In this document: in pieces, positions 9,024 to 17,238 of the stretch
Numbering within the stretch: position 1 is the first letter of the stretch
How the letters are laid out: each line of letters opens with the position of its first letter
NCBI GenBank assembly: GCA_963931055.1
Contig: OZ006987.1
Span: forward strand, 620,001 to 684,000
Direction of reading: 5' to 3'
DNA from: Coprenecus sp949297365
GTDB lineage: Bacteria; Bacteroidota; Bacteroidia; Bacteroidales; UBA932
Length of the DNA stretch: 64,000 nucleotides
Translations under genes and position numbers: made by a program
Notes under the pieces: generated by a model
The model's input: only the letters and a program-made list of their open reading frames with translations
The model's database searches: none
What the model was told of the DNA's origin: nothing

Positions 9024-9347
9024 CTAAGAAAACCGGTCAGTCTGTCCGGGCGGCATTGACGGTGCAGTCTCTGACGCAAACGTCACGGAGTCTTTTTTAT
9101 CCGCTGAATTTCCACTATTCTCAGCCAAATTCGTAGGCGATGCTATCGGGATGACAAGCTCCATGCCCACATATATGAAATCCGCCGCATCGGGATTCAG
9201 CTCGATAATCCGGGCCTCAGTCGTACTGTATCTTTGCGCTATCGAGCAGAGTGTCTCGCCTATGCCCATGGTATGTCTAAGTGTCGGCTGGGCAGACAGC
9301 GCACGTTGACCATTATCAGCACCGCCAAAAGTTCCACGAGTATTCTT
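9024..9347 (-). pseudogene. LysM-domain gene remnant
   Basis: On the minus strand, from just after a TAG at 9348-9350 down to the stop at 9024, the frame reads TLRHTMGIGETLCSIAQRYS, then EARIIELNP, then DFIYVGMELVIP. This is one complete LysM peptidoglycan-binding motif. There is no good start at the head of the frame (the only ATG, 9269, falls inside the LysM), no signal peptide, and the DNA upstream turns into non-coding repeats. It looks like the C-terminal end of a larger cell-wall protein whose front was lost. Confidence 0.6.
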
Positions 9348-9350
9348 CTA

Positions 9351-9511
9351 AATCTTGCACATCAAGGCATTGCATTCCGAACATTTGAGCAGGTCCTCTG
9401 TCCGGCCCATAAACAATAACTGCCGTCTCAGGGATGGGACATCCGAGAATTGCGCACTAATTTATAAACACCTAACAATCCAGCACTTACAAAGGGGATG
9501 CCTTTTCCGAA
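9351..9511. other. Non-coding stretch before the tandem repeats
   Basis: Nothing recognisable beyond the possible decayed upstream part of the LysM gene. Confidence 0.3.
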
Positions 9512-9781
9512 AAAGCGGAGCGTCACCTCTTCCACGACAAAAGGGCACCCGAAGATGCCACCTTGGACCGGCAAGGAGCGAAGCGACAGAGCCCTTTCCC
9601 TTGGAGAGGGTCTGGGAGAGGGTCTTGAAAGCGGAGCGTCACCTCTTCCACGACAAAAGGGCACCCGAAGATGCCACCTTGGACCGGCAAGGAGCGAAGC
9701 GACTTAGCCCTTTCCCTTGGAGAGGGTCTGGGAGAGGGTCTTGAAAGCGGAGCGTCACCTCTTCCACGACAAAAGGGCACC
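9512..9781. repeat. 116-bp direct tandem repeat, 2.3 copies
   Basis: Copies start at 9512, 9628 and 9744; the first two are 116 bases and differ only at a few positions (AGAG versus TTAG after GAAGCGAC). The third stops after 38 bases at 9781. Each copy begins with GCGGAGCGTCACCTCTTCC, then CGACAAAAGGGCACC. That segment is nearly the same as the 3' end plus trailer of the adjacent tRNA-Pro(CGG), but in the opposite orientation. The second half of the unit has purine-rich GGAGAGGGTCTGGGAGAGGG. It is not a CRISPR: units are long, adjacent, and have no spacers. Confidence 0.9.
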
Positions 9782-9799
9782 AGATGGTACCCTTTTGTC
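9768..9799 (-). terminator. Hairpin directly after tRNA-Pro(CGG)
   Basis: GACAAAAGGGCACC (9768-9781) pairs with GGTACCCTTTTGTC (9786-9799) around a 4-base loop: 14 pairs with one G-T wobble. It overlaps the last two bases of the tRNA. It could stop transcription or set the processing point. The pairing can be extended further into the tRNA 3' half. Confidence 0.55.
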
Positions 9800-9871
9800 G
9801 GGAAGAGGTGACTCGAACACCCGACCTCTGCGTCCCGAACGCAGCGCGCTAGCCAACTGCGCCACTTCCCG
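9798..9871 (-). tRNA. tRNA-Pro (anticodon CGG)
   Basis: The minus strand folds into a full cloverleaf: acceptor CGGGAAG/CTTCCCG with the C1-G72 pair that marks tRNA-Pro, D arm GCGC...CGC, anticodon stem CTGCG/CGCAG around loop TTCGGGA (anticodon CGG, reads CCG), and T arm GGGTG/CACCT with TTCGAGT. Discriminator is A; CCA is not encoded. 74 bases. Confidence 0.95.
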
Positions 9872-9891
9872 AAACTCAATTATATATCTCA

Positions 9892-9920
9892 CAAAAAGAG
9901 GTCTCCGGTTTCGGGAGACC
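9892..9920 (-). terminator. Rho-independent terminator after tRNA-Pro(AGG)
   Basis: On the minus strand GGTCTCC pairs with GGAGACC (9914-9920 with 9900-9906) around a 7-base loop, followed by TCTTTTTG. Confidence 0.75.
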
Positions 9921-9927
9921 CCTTTCG

Positions 9928-10001
9928 TCGGGATGAGACGACTCGAACGTCCGACCCCCACGTCCCTAACGTGGTGCGCTAACCAACTGCGCCACATCCC
10001 G
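9928..10001 (-). tRNA. tRNA-Pro (anticodon AGG)
   Basis: Cloverleaf on the minus strand: acceptor CGGGATG/CATCCCG with C1-G72, anticodon stem CCACG/CGTGG, loop TTAGGGA, giving anticodon AGG (codon CCU), and T arm GGACG/CGTCT with TTCGAGT. Discriminator A, no encoded CCA, 74 bases. An A at position 34 is rare for bacterial tRNA-Pro, where GGG is usual. It has its own promoter. Confidence 0.95.
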
Positions 10002-10011
10002 AATCGGACCG

Positions 10012-10041
10012 CAAAGATAGCAATATTTTCTTATCACCAAA
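10012..10041 (-). promoter_or_regulatory. Promoter of tRNA-Pro(AGG)
   Basis: Minus strand TTTG (10038-10041), 18 bases, then TATCTTTG (10012-10019), ten bases before the tRNA 5' end. Confidence 0.7.
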
Positions 10042-10079
10042 TTTTTTAATAAAAAATATTGTTCTTTACGGCTGAAATG

Positions 10080-12179
10080 CTATTCGGTCTCGATGGTCAT
10101 CTCGTCGATGAGGTGGGAAGCGCCGCCGATCTTGTCGATGACGAAAAGGGCGTAACGGATATCGAGGCTGATGTTCCGGCAGAAATCCGGGTCGAACTCG
10201 ATGTCGCTCATGGTGCCCTCCCACACTCGGTCGAAGTTGATGCCGATCAGACGGCCCTTGCCGTCAATGACCGGACTGCCGGAGTTGCCTCCGGAAGTGT
10301 GGTTGGTGGCGATGAAGCAGACAGGCACGGATCCGTCGCTGCCCCAGCGCCCGTAGTCGCCAGCAGCTACTATGTCGCGGAACCTCTGCGGTATATTGTA
10401 GTCGAATATATCCGGATTGTCCTTCTCCATGATACCGTCTATGGTCGAGAACGGCAGATAATCCACTCCGTCTGCTGGAGAGTAGCCCTTAATATGACCG
10501 TAAGCCACACGGAGAGTCAGATTGGCGTCCGGATAGAATGCCCTGTCCGGCTCGAATTCCATCTGACCGCGCATATAGTCCCTGTAAAGCAGAGTGATCT
10601 CACCACCGAGTCTGTCCACATGGGGATAAATCTCTGCCTCTGCCCACGAAGAGAACTCGCGGCTGAACTCCACAGCGGGGTCATCCTTTAGGACGGAGAT
10701 GTCCGCAACGCCCATCGCGGACACGAACTCCCTGTCGGTAAAGGTTGAATGAGCGAACATGTAGTCAGCCCATGCCTCCACGCTGCCGTATGCGGCAAGA
10801 GTGCTGTCGAAATACTCCGGTCTGAAATTCTCGGGGACATGCTCCCTGTAGTAATTCATCACCGCTATGAATGAGGCCTTGTCCAAAGGCAGGTAATAGT
10901 CCTTGTAGAAAGCCTCCACAGTAGCCCTAAGAAGCGAGTCCGAGCCGCCGTCCTCGGCTATCCTCATCACCTTTGAGGCAAAATTCGTAAGCTCGACTGT
11001 CCTCGGAGCCTCATAATAATACTCAAGGGCGCACATATAAGGCACATATAATCCGTAAAGCGAATCCAGGGCCGGGATGATGCCCTCGTATTCCGTGCCC
11101 TTCGCCCATTCCATGAAGCGGGCCTCGTAAGCACGCTTGCGGTCTACCGTCCCGAGACGGTTGATGCCGCGCATCTCACCCTGCCACTTCTTCCAGGCGT
11201 TGGCGACACTCGCGTTTTTGGACGAATACTGTATGCGGACAGCCTGGTCGGCATCCATATAGCGTTTCTGAATGTCCAGGCGCATGGTACGCAGGGCTAT
11301 TTTGAATGGATTGGACACCTCGGACACATAACGGACACCCTCGGACATAATGTACTCTCTGGTACTTCCGGGGAAACCGTATACAAAGGTGAAATCTCCC
11401 TCCTCAATACCGCCGGCAGCAATGTGGAAATAACGCTTGGGCCTATAAGGCACGTTGTCCTCCGAATAGGGAGCCGGATTGTTGTCCTTGCCGGCATAGA
11501 TACGGAAAATGGAGAAGTCTCCGGTATGCCTTGGCCACATCCAGTTGTCGGTATCGCCGCCGAACTTGCCTATGGACGAGGGAGGAGCTCCAACCAGACG
11601 CACGTCTGAATACTCCCGGTAGACGAACATGTAGTACTTGTTGCCATAGTACAGGGACTCCACTGAGGCCCTGAGTCCGTTGCCTGGCGCAGTCGCCTTT
11701 TCTATCAACCGGTCGGCATTGGCATCAATCAGAGCCGTCCGCTCCTCCTCAGTCATTCCCGCCTCATAACCGTCCAACACCTGCTCTGTCACGTCTTCCA
11801 TATACTCCAAGAAACTGACGGTCAAGCCTGGATTGGGAAGTTCCTCTTCCCGGGTCATGGCCCAGAAGCCGTCGCGGAGATAGTCATGCTCCACCGAGCT
11901 GTGCTGCTGTATCTGGGCATAGCCGCAGTGATGGTTGGTAATAAGCAGTCCCTCCGGGGAAATAAGTTCTCCGGTACAGCCTCTGCCGAAAAGCACCACG
12001 GCATCCTTAAGGGAAGCCTGATTAATGCTGTAAATATCCTCGGCCGAAAGTTCGAAGCCCTTGGCCTGCATGTCCTCTATCCTCTCGGAGATGAGGGACG
12101 GAAGCCACATCCCCTCATCAGCGACAGCCGTGCCGCTGATGAGGGAAAGCGCAAATATCAGAACATGTCTTCTGCTCAT
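10080..12179 (-). CDS. S46 family dipeptidyl-peptidase, DPP11-like
   Basis: 699 residues with a signal peptide (cut after about residue 20, ...ISGTAVA-DEGMW). The S46 family cleaves dipeptides from the N-terminus of peptides in the periplasm and feeds asaccharolytic, peptide-using Bacteroidota. Catalytic sites are visible: TNHHCGY (His 83/84) and SGGNSGSPV with Ser633. In the stretch INFDRVWEG the residue after FD is Arg651; an Arg at this position marks Porphyromonas DPP11, which prefers Asp/Glu at P1, while DPP7 has Gly there. So acidic-substrate preference is inferred. It lies 9 bases after the acyl-CoA dehydrogenase gene and may share its transcript. Confidence 0.92.
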   Translation of the reverse strand: MSRRHVLIFALSLISGTAVADEGMWLPSLISERIEDMQAKGFELSAEDIYSINQASLKDAVVLFGRGCTGELISPEGLLITNHHCGYAQIQQHSSVEHDYLRDGFWAMTREEELPNPGLTVSFLEYMEDVTEQVLDGYEAGMTEEERTALIDANADRLIEKATAPGNGLRASVESLYYGNKYYMFVYREYSDVRLVGAPPSSIGKFGGDTDNWMWPRHTGDFSIFRIYAGKDNNPAPYSEDNVPYRPKRYFHIAAGGIEEGDFTFVYGFPGSTREYIMSEGVRYVSEVSNPFKIALRTMRLDIQKRYMDADQAVRIQYSSKNASVANAWKKWQGEMRGINRLGTVDRKRAYEARFMEWAKGTEYEGIIPALDSLYGLYVPYMCALEYYYEAPRTVELTNFASKVMRIAEDGGSDSLLRATVEAFYKDYYLPLDKASFIAVMNYYREHVPENFRPEYFDSTLAAYGSVEAWADYMFAHSTFTDREFVSAMGVADISVLKDDPAVEFSREFSSWAEAEIYPHVDRLGGEITLLYRDYMRGQMEFEPDRAFYPDANLTLRVAYGHIKGYSPADGVDYLPFSTIDGIMEKDNPDIFDYNIPQRFRDIVAAGDYGRWGSDGSVPVCFIATNHTSGGNSGSPVIDGKGRLIGINFDRVWEGTMSDIEFDPDFCRNISLDIRYALFVIDKIGGASHLIDEMTIETE

Positions 12180-12188
12180 ATCATCCTG

Positions 12189-13886
12189 TTACTGAAAGTC
12201 AGCCATGTCATCCTCGGTGAAGCCGGCGATATAGTCATACCTCTCCTGGTTCCAGGCCCTGGCCTTGCCGATAAAGACGCGGGCCGACTTGGTAAAGTCG
12301 GAGCATCTCTGAGCGTCCAACACAAGCAGCCAGCCCATGATAATATGACCGGCCATCTCCACCAAACGGCGGGCATGGAAATCCACATAACTGGTGTCAT
12401 GTCCGTGAACGAGAGCGCAGGCCTGCTCGTACTGGGCAGCCATATCCACAAGTGTCTTTCTGAGAGTAGCAAACTCAGGAGCGGTCTCCTCAGCCTCGTA
12501 CTCACGTATCTTGGCCAGATATGCGCCGGTGGTCACATAGCGGATGGCAGCCACAGTCTGCAGCTGGGACGTACCTTCATATATAGTGGTGATCCTGGCG
12601 TCGCGGTAAATACGCTCCACGGGATACTCCTTCATGTAACCGGATCCGCCGTGAATCTGAATGGCATCGTATGCGTTCTGGTTACAGTACTCGCTGGACA
12701 TCATCTTCAGCACGGGAGTGAACATATCGGCGTAGCGCTGATACTTCTTCATCTCCTGACGCTCCTCGGGAGTCAGCTTGCGGGTCTCGGCGATGAAGCC
12801 GTAAGACTTGTAGATATCCACGAAACGGGTGGTCTCGTACAGGATGGCGCGGGAAGCCTGAAGCTTGGCCTTCATCACGGCCAGCATCTCGTACACAGCC
12901 GGGAACTCTATGATAGCCTTGCCGAACTGACGGCGCTCGCAGGCGTATTTGTAAGCCTCGCGGTAAGCGGCCTCGGAGATACCTGTGGACTGTGCGCCCA
13001 CACCGAGACGGGCACCGTTCATCAGAGACATCACGTACTTGATCAGTCCCATGCGGCGTTCGCCGATAAGCTTGGCAGGAGCATTCTTGAATACCAGCTC
13101 GCAAGTCGGAGAGCCCTTGATACCGAGCTTGTTCTCAATCCTGCGGACTGTCACTCCGCCCCATTTCTGGTCGTGCACAAAATACGACAGACCGCGGCCG
13201 TCGCGGGTACCTTCCTCCGAGCGGGCCAGCACTAGCTTGATCTGGGCGTCACCGTTGGTGATGAACCTCTTGACACCGTTGAGCATCCACATGCCCTTCT
13301 CCTCGCACCACTCGGCCTTGAGCATGGCGGCCTGAAGGTCTGAGCCGGCATCGGGCTCGGTCAGGTCCATGGAGCAAGTGTCGCCCTGAGGAATACGGGG
13401 CAGGAACTCGGCCTTGATCTCATCCGAGGCAAACTCGTGAATGGTCTCGGCGCAGTCCTGAAGGCCCCAGATGTTTGCAAATCCGGCATCGGCCCTGGAC
13501 ACCAGTTCCTCCGCCATCACATAAGGCACGAGGGAGAAATTGAGTCCACCGTACTGACGGGGCAGGGACATGCCGTACATACCGGCCTGGGTGAGCACCC
13601 TCTGGTTCTCTGCAGTACCGGCTGCGTAGGTAACGCGGCCGTTCTCACAGACAGGACCGTCGTGGTCCACCTGCTCGGCATTGACGGCGATGGTGTCGGC
13701 GCATATCTCGCCCATGACCTCCATCACCTTATCGTATGAGTCGATGGCATCCTCCACACTGCAGGGGGCATAGTCATAGACTCCGCTGTCCTTGAAATCC
13801 TGTTCCTTCAGCTCCACGATCTTCTTCATCAACGGATGAGAGAGCTGGAACTTCAAATCACTGTTGTCTGTATAAAAATTTGCCAT
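12189..13886 (-). CDS. Acyl-CoA dehydrogenase
   Basis: 565 residues. Flavin-dependent acyl-CoA dehydrogenase: N-terminal helical domain, middle beta domain with MDLTEPDAGSDLQA and KRFITNGDA, C-terminal helical domain with RRQFGKAI, QIHGGSGYMKEYPVERIYRD and the catalytic-type Glu437 in IYEGTSQLQ. It is longer than the usual 380 residues, having an extra C-terminal helical part (about 460-565) as in larger family members that work with ETF. Electrons pass to EtfAB, encoded directly upstream (etfB, etfA, then this gene, with 4-base spacing). Whether it oxidises acyl-CoA or works in reverse as an enoyl-CoA reductase cannot be told from sequence; chain length is also open. Confidence 0.92.
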   Translation of the reverse strand: MANFYTDNSDLKFQLSHPLMKKIVELKEQDFKDSGVYDYAPCSVEDAIDSYDKVMEVMGEICADTIAVNAEQVDHDGPVCENGRVTYAAGTAENQRVLTQAGMYGMSLPRQYGGLNFSLVPYVMAEELVSRADAGFANIWGLQDCAETIHEFASDEIKAEFLPRIPQGDTCSMDLTEPDAGSDLQAAMLKAEWCEEKGMWMLNGVKRFITNGDAQIKLVLARSEEGTRDGRGLSYFVHDQKWGGVTVRRIENKLGIKGSPTCELVFKNAPAKLIGERRMGLIKYVMSLMNGARLGVGAQSTGISEAAYREAYKYACERRQFGKAIIEFPAVYEMLAVMKAKLQASRAILYETTRFVDIYKSYGFIAETRKLTPEERQEMKKYQRYADMFTPVLKMMSSEYCNQNAYDAIQIHGGSGYMKEYPVERIYRDARITTIYEGTSQLQTVAAIRYVTTGAYLAKIREYEAEETAPEFATLRKTLVDMAAQYEQACALVHGHDTSYVDFHARRLVEMAGHIIMGWLLVLDAQRCSDFTKSARVFIGKARAWNQERYDYIAGFTEDDMADFQ

Positions 13887-13890
13887 GACT

Positions 13891-14904
13891 CTATTTGCTG
13901 TTTTGTTTGTAGAACTTGATGAGTTTGGGTATCACCACATTGAGGTCTCCCACGATAGCATAGTCGGCTATCTTGTGGATAGGAGCCTCCGGATCGCTGT
14001 TGATCGAGATGATCATGGAAGACTGGTCCATGCCGGCAGTATGCTGGATCTGGCCGGAGATACCGCAGGAGATGAAGAGCTTGGGGCGCACGGTCACACC
14101 GGTCTGTCCTATCTGGCGGGCATGGTCCGCAAAGCCTGCGTCCACAGCAGCGCGGGATGCTCCCACCTCTCCGCCGAGAGTCCTGGCCAGCTCGAATATC
14201 AGATCGAAATTCTCCTTGCTGCCGACTCCGAATCCTCCGGCCACGATGATCTGGGCACCCTTGATGTCTATCTTGCGCTCCTCTATCTCGCGGGCCACGA
14301 TCTCCACTGTAAGGTCACTGTCCTTGATGATGGACTTGACGTCTATCTCCGAGATGCTGCCTGCGACAGGCGATGCCAGAGGGGCCTTTTTCATCACGCC
14401 CTCGCGTACAGTGGCCATCTGGGGCCTGTGCTCGGGATTGACGATAGTGGCTATGATATTGCCTCCGAATGCGGGGCGGATCTGGTACAGAAGGTTGTGG
14501 TACTGCTTCTCCTTGTCCTGATGGTCTCCGATCTCCAGGGCGGTGCAGTCTGCGGTAAGACCGCTGTGCAGGGCGCTGGAGACTCTGGGAGCGAGGTCCC
14601 TGCCCACGGAGGTGGCTCCGAAGAGGGCTATCTGAGGCTTTTCCCTGCGGAAAAGGTCAATGGTTATGGCCGCATAGGGCAATGTGCGGAAATGCTCCAG
14701 ACGTGGATCATCCGCCAAATGCACCAGCTTGGCACCGTAGGCATAAAGCTCAGCGGCCAGGCCTTTCACATTGTGACCTATGAGAAGGGCTTCCACATCA
14801 CAGGAAAGCTCAGCGGCCAGATCCCTGGCCTTGGTCATCAGCTCGAGACTCACATCACAGAGACGGCCACCGTCCGTCTCGCAGTATACTATAATATTGT
14901 TCAT
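13891..14904 (-). CDS. etfA: Electron transfer flavoprotein alpha subunit
   Basis: 337 residues. The C-terminal FAD-binding domain is clear: IIVAGGFGVGSKENFDLIFE, VGASRAAVDAGF, RQIGQTGVTVRPKLFISCGISG and QHTAGMDQSSMIISINSDPEAPI. The N-terminal domain (MNNIIVYCETDGG) forms the contact with EtfB. EtfAB carries electrons between acyl-CoA dehydrogenases and other redox partners. The gene lies 18 bases after etfB and 4 bases before the dehydrogenase. Confidence 0.95.
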   Translation of the reverse strand: MNNIIVYCETDGGRLCDVSLELMTKARDLAAELSCDVEALLIGHNVKGLAAELYAYGAKLVHLADDPRLEHFRTLPYAAITIDLFRREKPQIALFGATSVGRDLAPRVSSALHSGLTADCTALEIGDHQDKEKQYHNLLYQIRPAFGGNIIATIVNPEHRPQMATVREGVMKKAPLASPVAGSISEIDVKSIIKDSDLTVEIVAREIEERKIDIKGAQIIVAGGFGVGSKENFDLIFELARTLGGEVGASRAAVDAGFADHARQIGQTGVTVRPKLFISCGISGQIQHTAGMDQSSMIISINSDPEAPIHKIADYAIVGDLNVVIPKLIKFYKQNSK

Positions 14905-14922
14905 GACTGTTTCCTCCTTTTG

Positions 14923-15798
14923 TTAACCGATTGTATGACTGGATATCAGCTCCTTGACGAGCCCTTCTATGTCCGCGTCGGAGTCGGAGAGAGTCCTGGA
15001 CTCCTTGGCCTGAAGGATGATGTTCTCTATCTTCTTGACCTTTGTGGGAGAGCCGGCCATACCGTAGCTCTTCTCGTCTCCGCCTATCTCTGCAAAACCC
15101 CACTCGGGTATCTGGAAATGCTCGGAGCACTTGCCGGAGGCAGCGTATTCAGAGCCTGCTGCCTGTTCTTCGGACACCGTGCGGGCTCCTTTGTAGCGGA
15201 GGAGCTGTTTGGCGTTGCGGGGTCTGCACGGAGCTGCGGTACCCGTCACTGTTATCAGTACAGGCAGAGGGGAGGATACTACCTCGATCCCCCTTTCCAG
15301 CCTTCTTCTTACAGTAACACGGCTGTTGTCTATATACAGTATCTCCTCGGCGTAGGTTATCTGAGGCCAGTCCAGTTTCTCGGCCACCTGGGGACCTACC
15401 TGGGCGGTATCTCCGTCTATAGCCTGACGACCGGCGATGATCATGTCCGGAGCAATCTTGCGGACTGCCTGGGACAGAGCGTATGATGTAGCAAGAGTAT
15501 CTGCTCCGGCAAACTTTCTGTCTGTCAGCAGCACTCCTCCGTCAGCACCTCTGAAGAGGCCCTCACGGACAATATCTGCGGCCCTTCCGGGACCCATAGT
15601 CAACAGATGGATTTCCACGTCCTTCAGACGGTCCTTGATCCTGAGCGCCTGTTCAAGGGCATTCATGTCCTCCGGATTGAAGATGGCAGGTAATGCGGAG
15701 CGGTTGACGGTTCCGTCCTCCTTCATCGCATCTTTTCCTACATTTCTGGTGTCCGGCACCTGCTTGGCCAGGACAACGATTTTCAACTTGTCGTTCAT
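14923..15798 (-). CDS. etfB: Electron transfer flavoprotein beta subunit
   Basis: 291 residues. Typical EtfB opening (VVLAKQVPDTRNVGKDA) and NPEDMNALEQALRIKD, LTMGPGRAADIVREGLFRGA, GRQAIDGDTAQVGPQVAEKL. The NP(E/D)D...ALEQAL stretch resembles EtfB of bifurcating ETFs (group with Bcd of anaerobes), but I cannot prove the group by eye. It is the first gene of etfB-etfA-acyl-CoA dehydrogenase and has a strong promoter overlapping the end of the upstream oxidoreductase gene. Confidence 0.94.
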   Translation of the reverse strand: MNDKLKIVVLAKQVPDTRNVGKDAMKEDGTVNRSALPAIFNPEDMNALEQALRIKDRLKDVEIHLLTMGPGRAADIVREGLFRGADGGVLLTDRKFAGADTLATSYALSQAVRKIAPDMIIAGRQAIDGDTAQVGPQVAEKLDWPQITYAEEILYIDNSRVTVRRRLERGIEVVSSPLPVLITVTGTAAPCRPRNAKQLLRYKGARTVSEEQAAGSEYAASGKCSEHFQIPEWGFAEIGGDEKSYGMAGSPTKVKKIENIILQAKESRTLSDSDADIEGLVKELISSHTIG

Positions 15799-15821
15799 TA
15801 GGTTTAATACATTTATCCGGG

Positions 15822-15852
15822 CAAAGTTAGAAATTATTTCTGTAGTTCCAAG
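15822..15852 (-). promoter_or_regulatory. Promoter of etfB
   Basis: Minus strand CTTG (15849-15852), 19 bases, TAACTTTG (15822-15829). The -33 region lies inside the last codons of the upstream gene, so the etf group can be transcribed on its own. Confidence 0.65.
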
Positions 15853-17222
15853 GCCTTGCGGATGGCTGCGGCGGCCCGGCGGCCGGCACCCATGGCAAGT
15901 ATCACGGTCGCGGCACCCGTCACGGCATCACCTCCTGCGAAGACCATGGGTCTGGTGGTCACGCCGCTCTCATCGGCCACTATACAGCCCTTGCGGTTGA
16001 TCTCTATCCCGTGTGTCGAGCGTGGCAGCGTGGGATTGGGAGACGTTCCGAGAGACATGATGACAGTATCCGCCTCTATGTCGAACTCCGAGCCCTTGAC
16101 TTCCACCGGAGAGCGTCTGCCGGACTCATCCGGATCTCCGAGTTCCATACGGATGCAGCGGATGCCGCGCACCCAGCCCTTCTCGTCTCCGAGAATCTCC
16201 ACCGGATTGGTGAGCATACGGAACTCTATGCCCTCCTCCTTGGCATGATGCACCTCCTCGCGCCTTGCGGGCAGCTCGTTTTCGGTACGGCGGTACACTA
16301 TTGTCACCCGAGAGCCCAGGCGCAGGGCAGTACGTGCGGCATCCATGGCCACATTGCCGCCGCCGACCACCACGACGTGCTTTCCGGAGAACACCGGCGT
16401 GTCGTATTCCGGATCGTAACCGTGCATGAGATTGTTGCGGGTAAGGAACTCATTTGCCGAGAACACCCCGTTGAGATTCTCCCCGGGGATTCCCATGAAC
16501 CTGGGAAGACCGGCTCCCGAGCCGATGAATACCGCCTTGAAGCCCTCTTTGTCAAAAAGTTCGTCAACTGTCACAGTTCTGCCCACAACCACATCCGTCT
16601 CTATCGTCACTCCCAGTTTCCTGAGGTTGTCCACCTCATGCTCAACCACCTTCTGCTTGGGCAGACGGAACTCCGGTATACCGTACTGCAGGACTCCTCC
16701 GGCCTTGTGCAGGGCTTCGAAGACAGTCACCTCATACCCGGCCTTCGCCAGGTCAGAGGCGCAGGCCAGCCCGGACGGGCCGCTGCCGATAACAGCCACT
16801 TTCATACCGTTGGACGGAGCCTTGTCCAGAAAGACCTTGCCGCATTCCCTGCTCCAGTCAGCCACAAAACGCTCCAGTTTTCCGATAGCCACCGGCTGGC
16901 CCTTGACTCCCAGCACACAGGAGCCCTCACACTGGGTCTCCTGGGGGCAGACACGGCCGCATACCGCAGGCAGAGAGCTGTCCTGGGCGATGATGCCAGC
17001 CGCTCCGGCAAAATCATGCGCCACTATCCTCTCGATAAAATCAGGTATCTTGATGGAGACCGGACATGCCGCCATACAGCGCGGGTTCTTGCAATGCAGA
17101 CAGCGGGAAGCCTCCAGCAGAGCCTCCTCCTCATTGTATCCATAGCACACTTCCTCGAAATTGTGCGCTCTGACTGCCGGATCCTGTTCCCTTACCGGCA
17201 CTCTGGGTATCTTATTTGCCAT
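15834..17222 (-). CDS. gltA: NADPH-dependent glutamate synthase small-subunit-like oxidoreductase (NfnB/SudA type)
   Basis: 462 residues. N-terminal Fe-S part has cysteines C41, C44, C49, C53 (CLHCKNPRCMAACP) and a second set in CGRVCPQETQCEGSC. Two dinucleotide-binding motifs follow: VAVIGSGPSGLACASDLAKAG (FAD) and VVVVGGGNVAMDAARTALRLG (NAD(P)H), ending in GGDAVTGAATVILAMGAGRRA. This is the GltD-like fold. A glutamate synthase large subunit is not adjacent; instead the next gene upstream is a ferredoxin-NADP reductase-like protein. That pairing is typical of Nfn (NADH-dependent reduced ferredoxin:NADP oxidoreductase) or sulfide dehydrogenase SudAB, so I favour transhydrogenase-type electron transfer over glutamate synthesis. 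Confidence 0.85.
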   Translation of the reverse strand: MANKIPRVPVREQDPAVRAHNFEEVCYGYNEEEALLEASRCLHCKNPRCMAACPVSIKIPDFIERIVAHDFAGAAGIIAQDSSLPAVCGRVCPQETQCEGSCVLGVKGQPVAIGKLERFVADWSRECGKVFLDKAPSNGMKVAVIGSGPSGLACASDLAKAGYEVTVFEALHKAGGVLQYGIPEFRLPKQKVVEHEVDNLRKLGVTIETDVVVGRTVTVDELFDKEGFKAVFIGSGAGLPRFMGIPGENLNGVFSANEFLTRNNLMHGYDPEYDTPVFSGKHVVVVGGGNVAMDAARTALRLGSRVTIVYRRTENELPARREEVHHAKEEGIEFRMLTNPVEILGDEKGWVRGIRCIRMELGDPDESGRRSPVEVKGSEFDIEADTVIMSLGTSPNPTLPRSTHGIEINRKGCIVADESGVTTRPMVFAGGDAVTGAATVILAMGAGRRAAAAIRKALELQK

Positions 17223-17238
17223 TGCTCATTCCTCCTTT

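Noticed and set aside
9512..9781. Possible CRISPR array
   Set aside because: Units are 116 bases, adjacent, without unique spacers, and no cas genes are near.
9355..9879. Overlapping short open frames on both strands with repeated peptides
   Set aside because: They arise from the 116-bp tandem repeat and run into a tRNA gene; not proteins.
13885..15486. A 533-residue open frame on the plus strand
   Set aside because: It lies opposite etfA/etfB, which are certain; the peptide resembles nothing.
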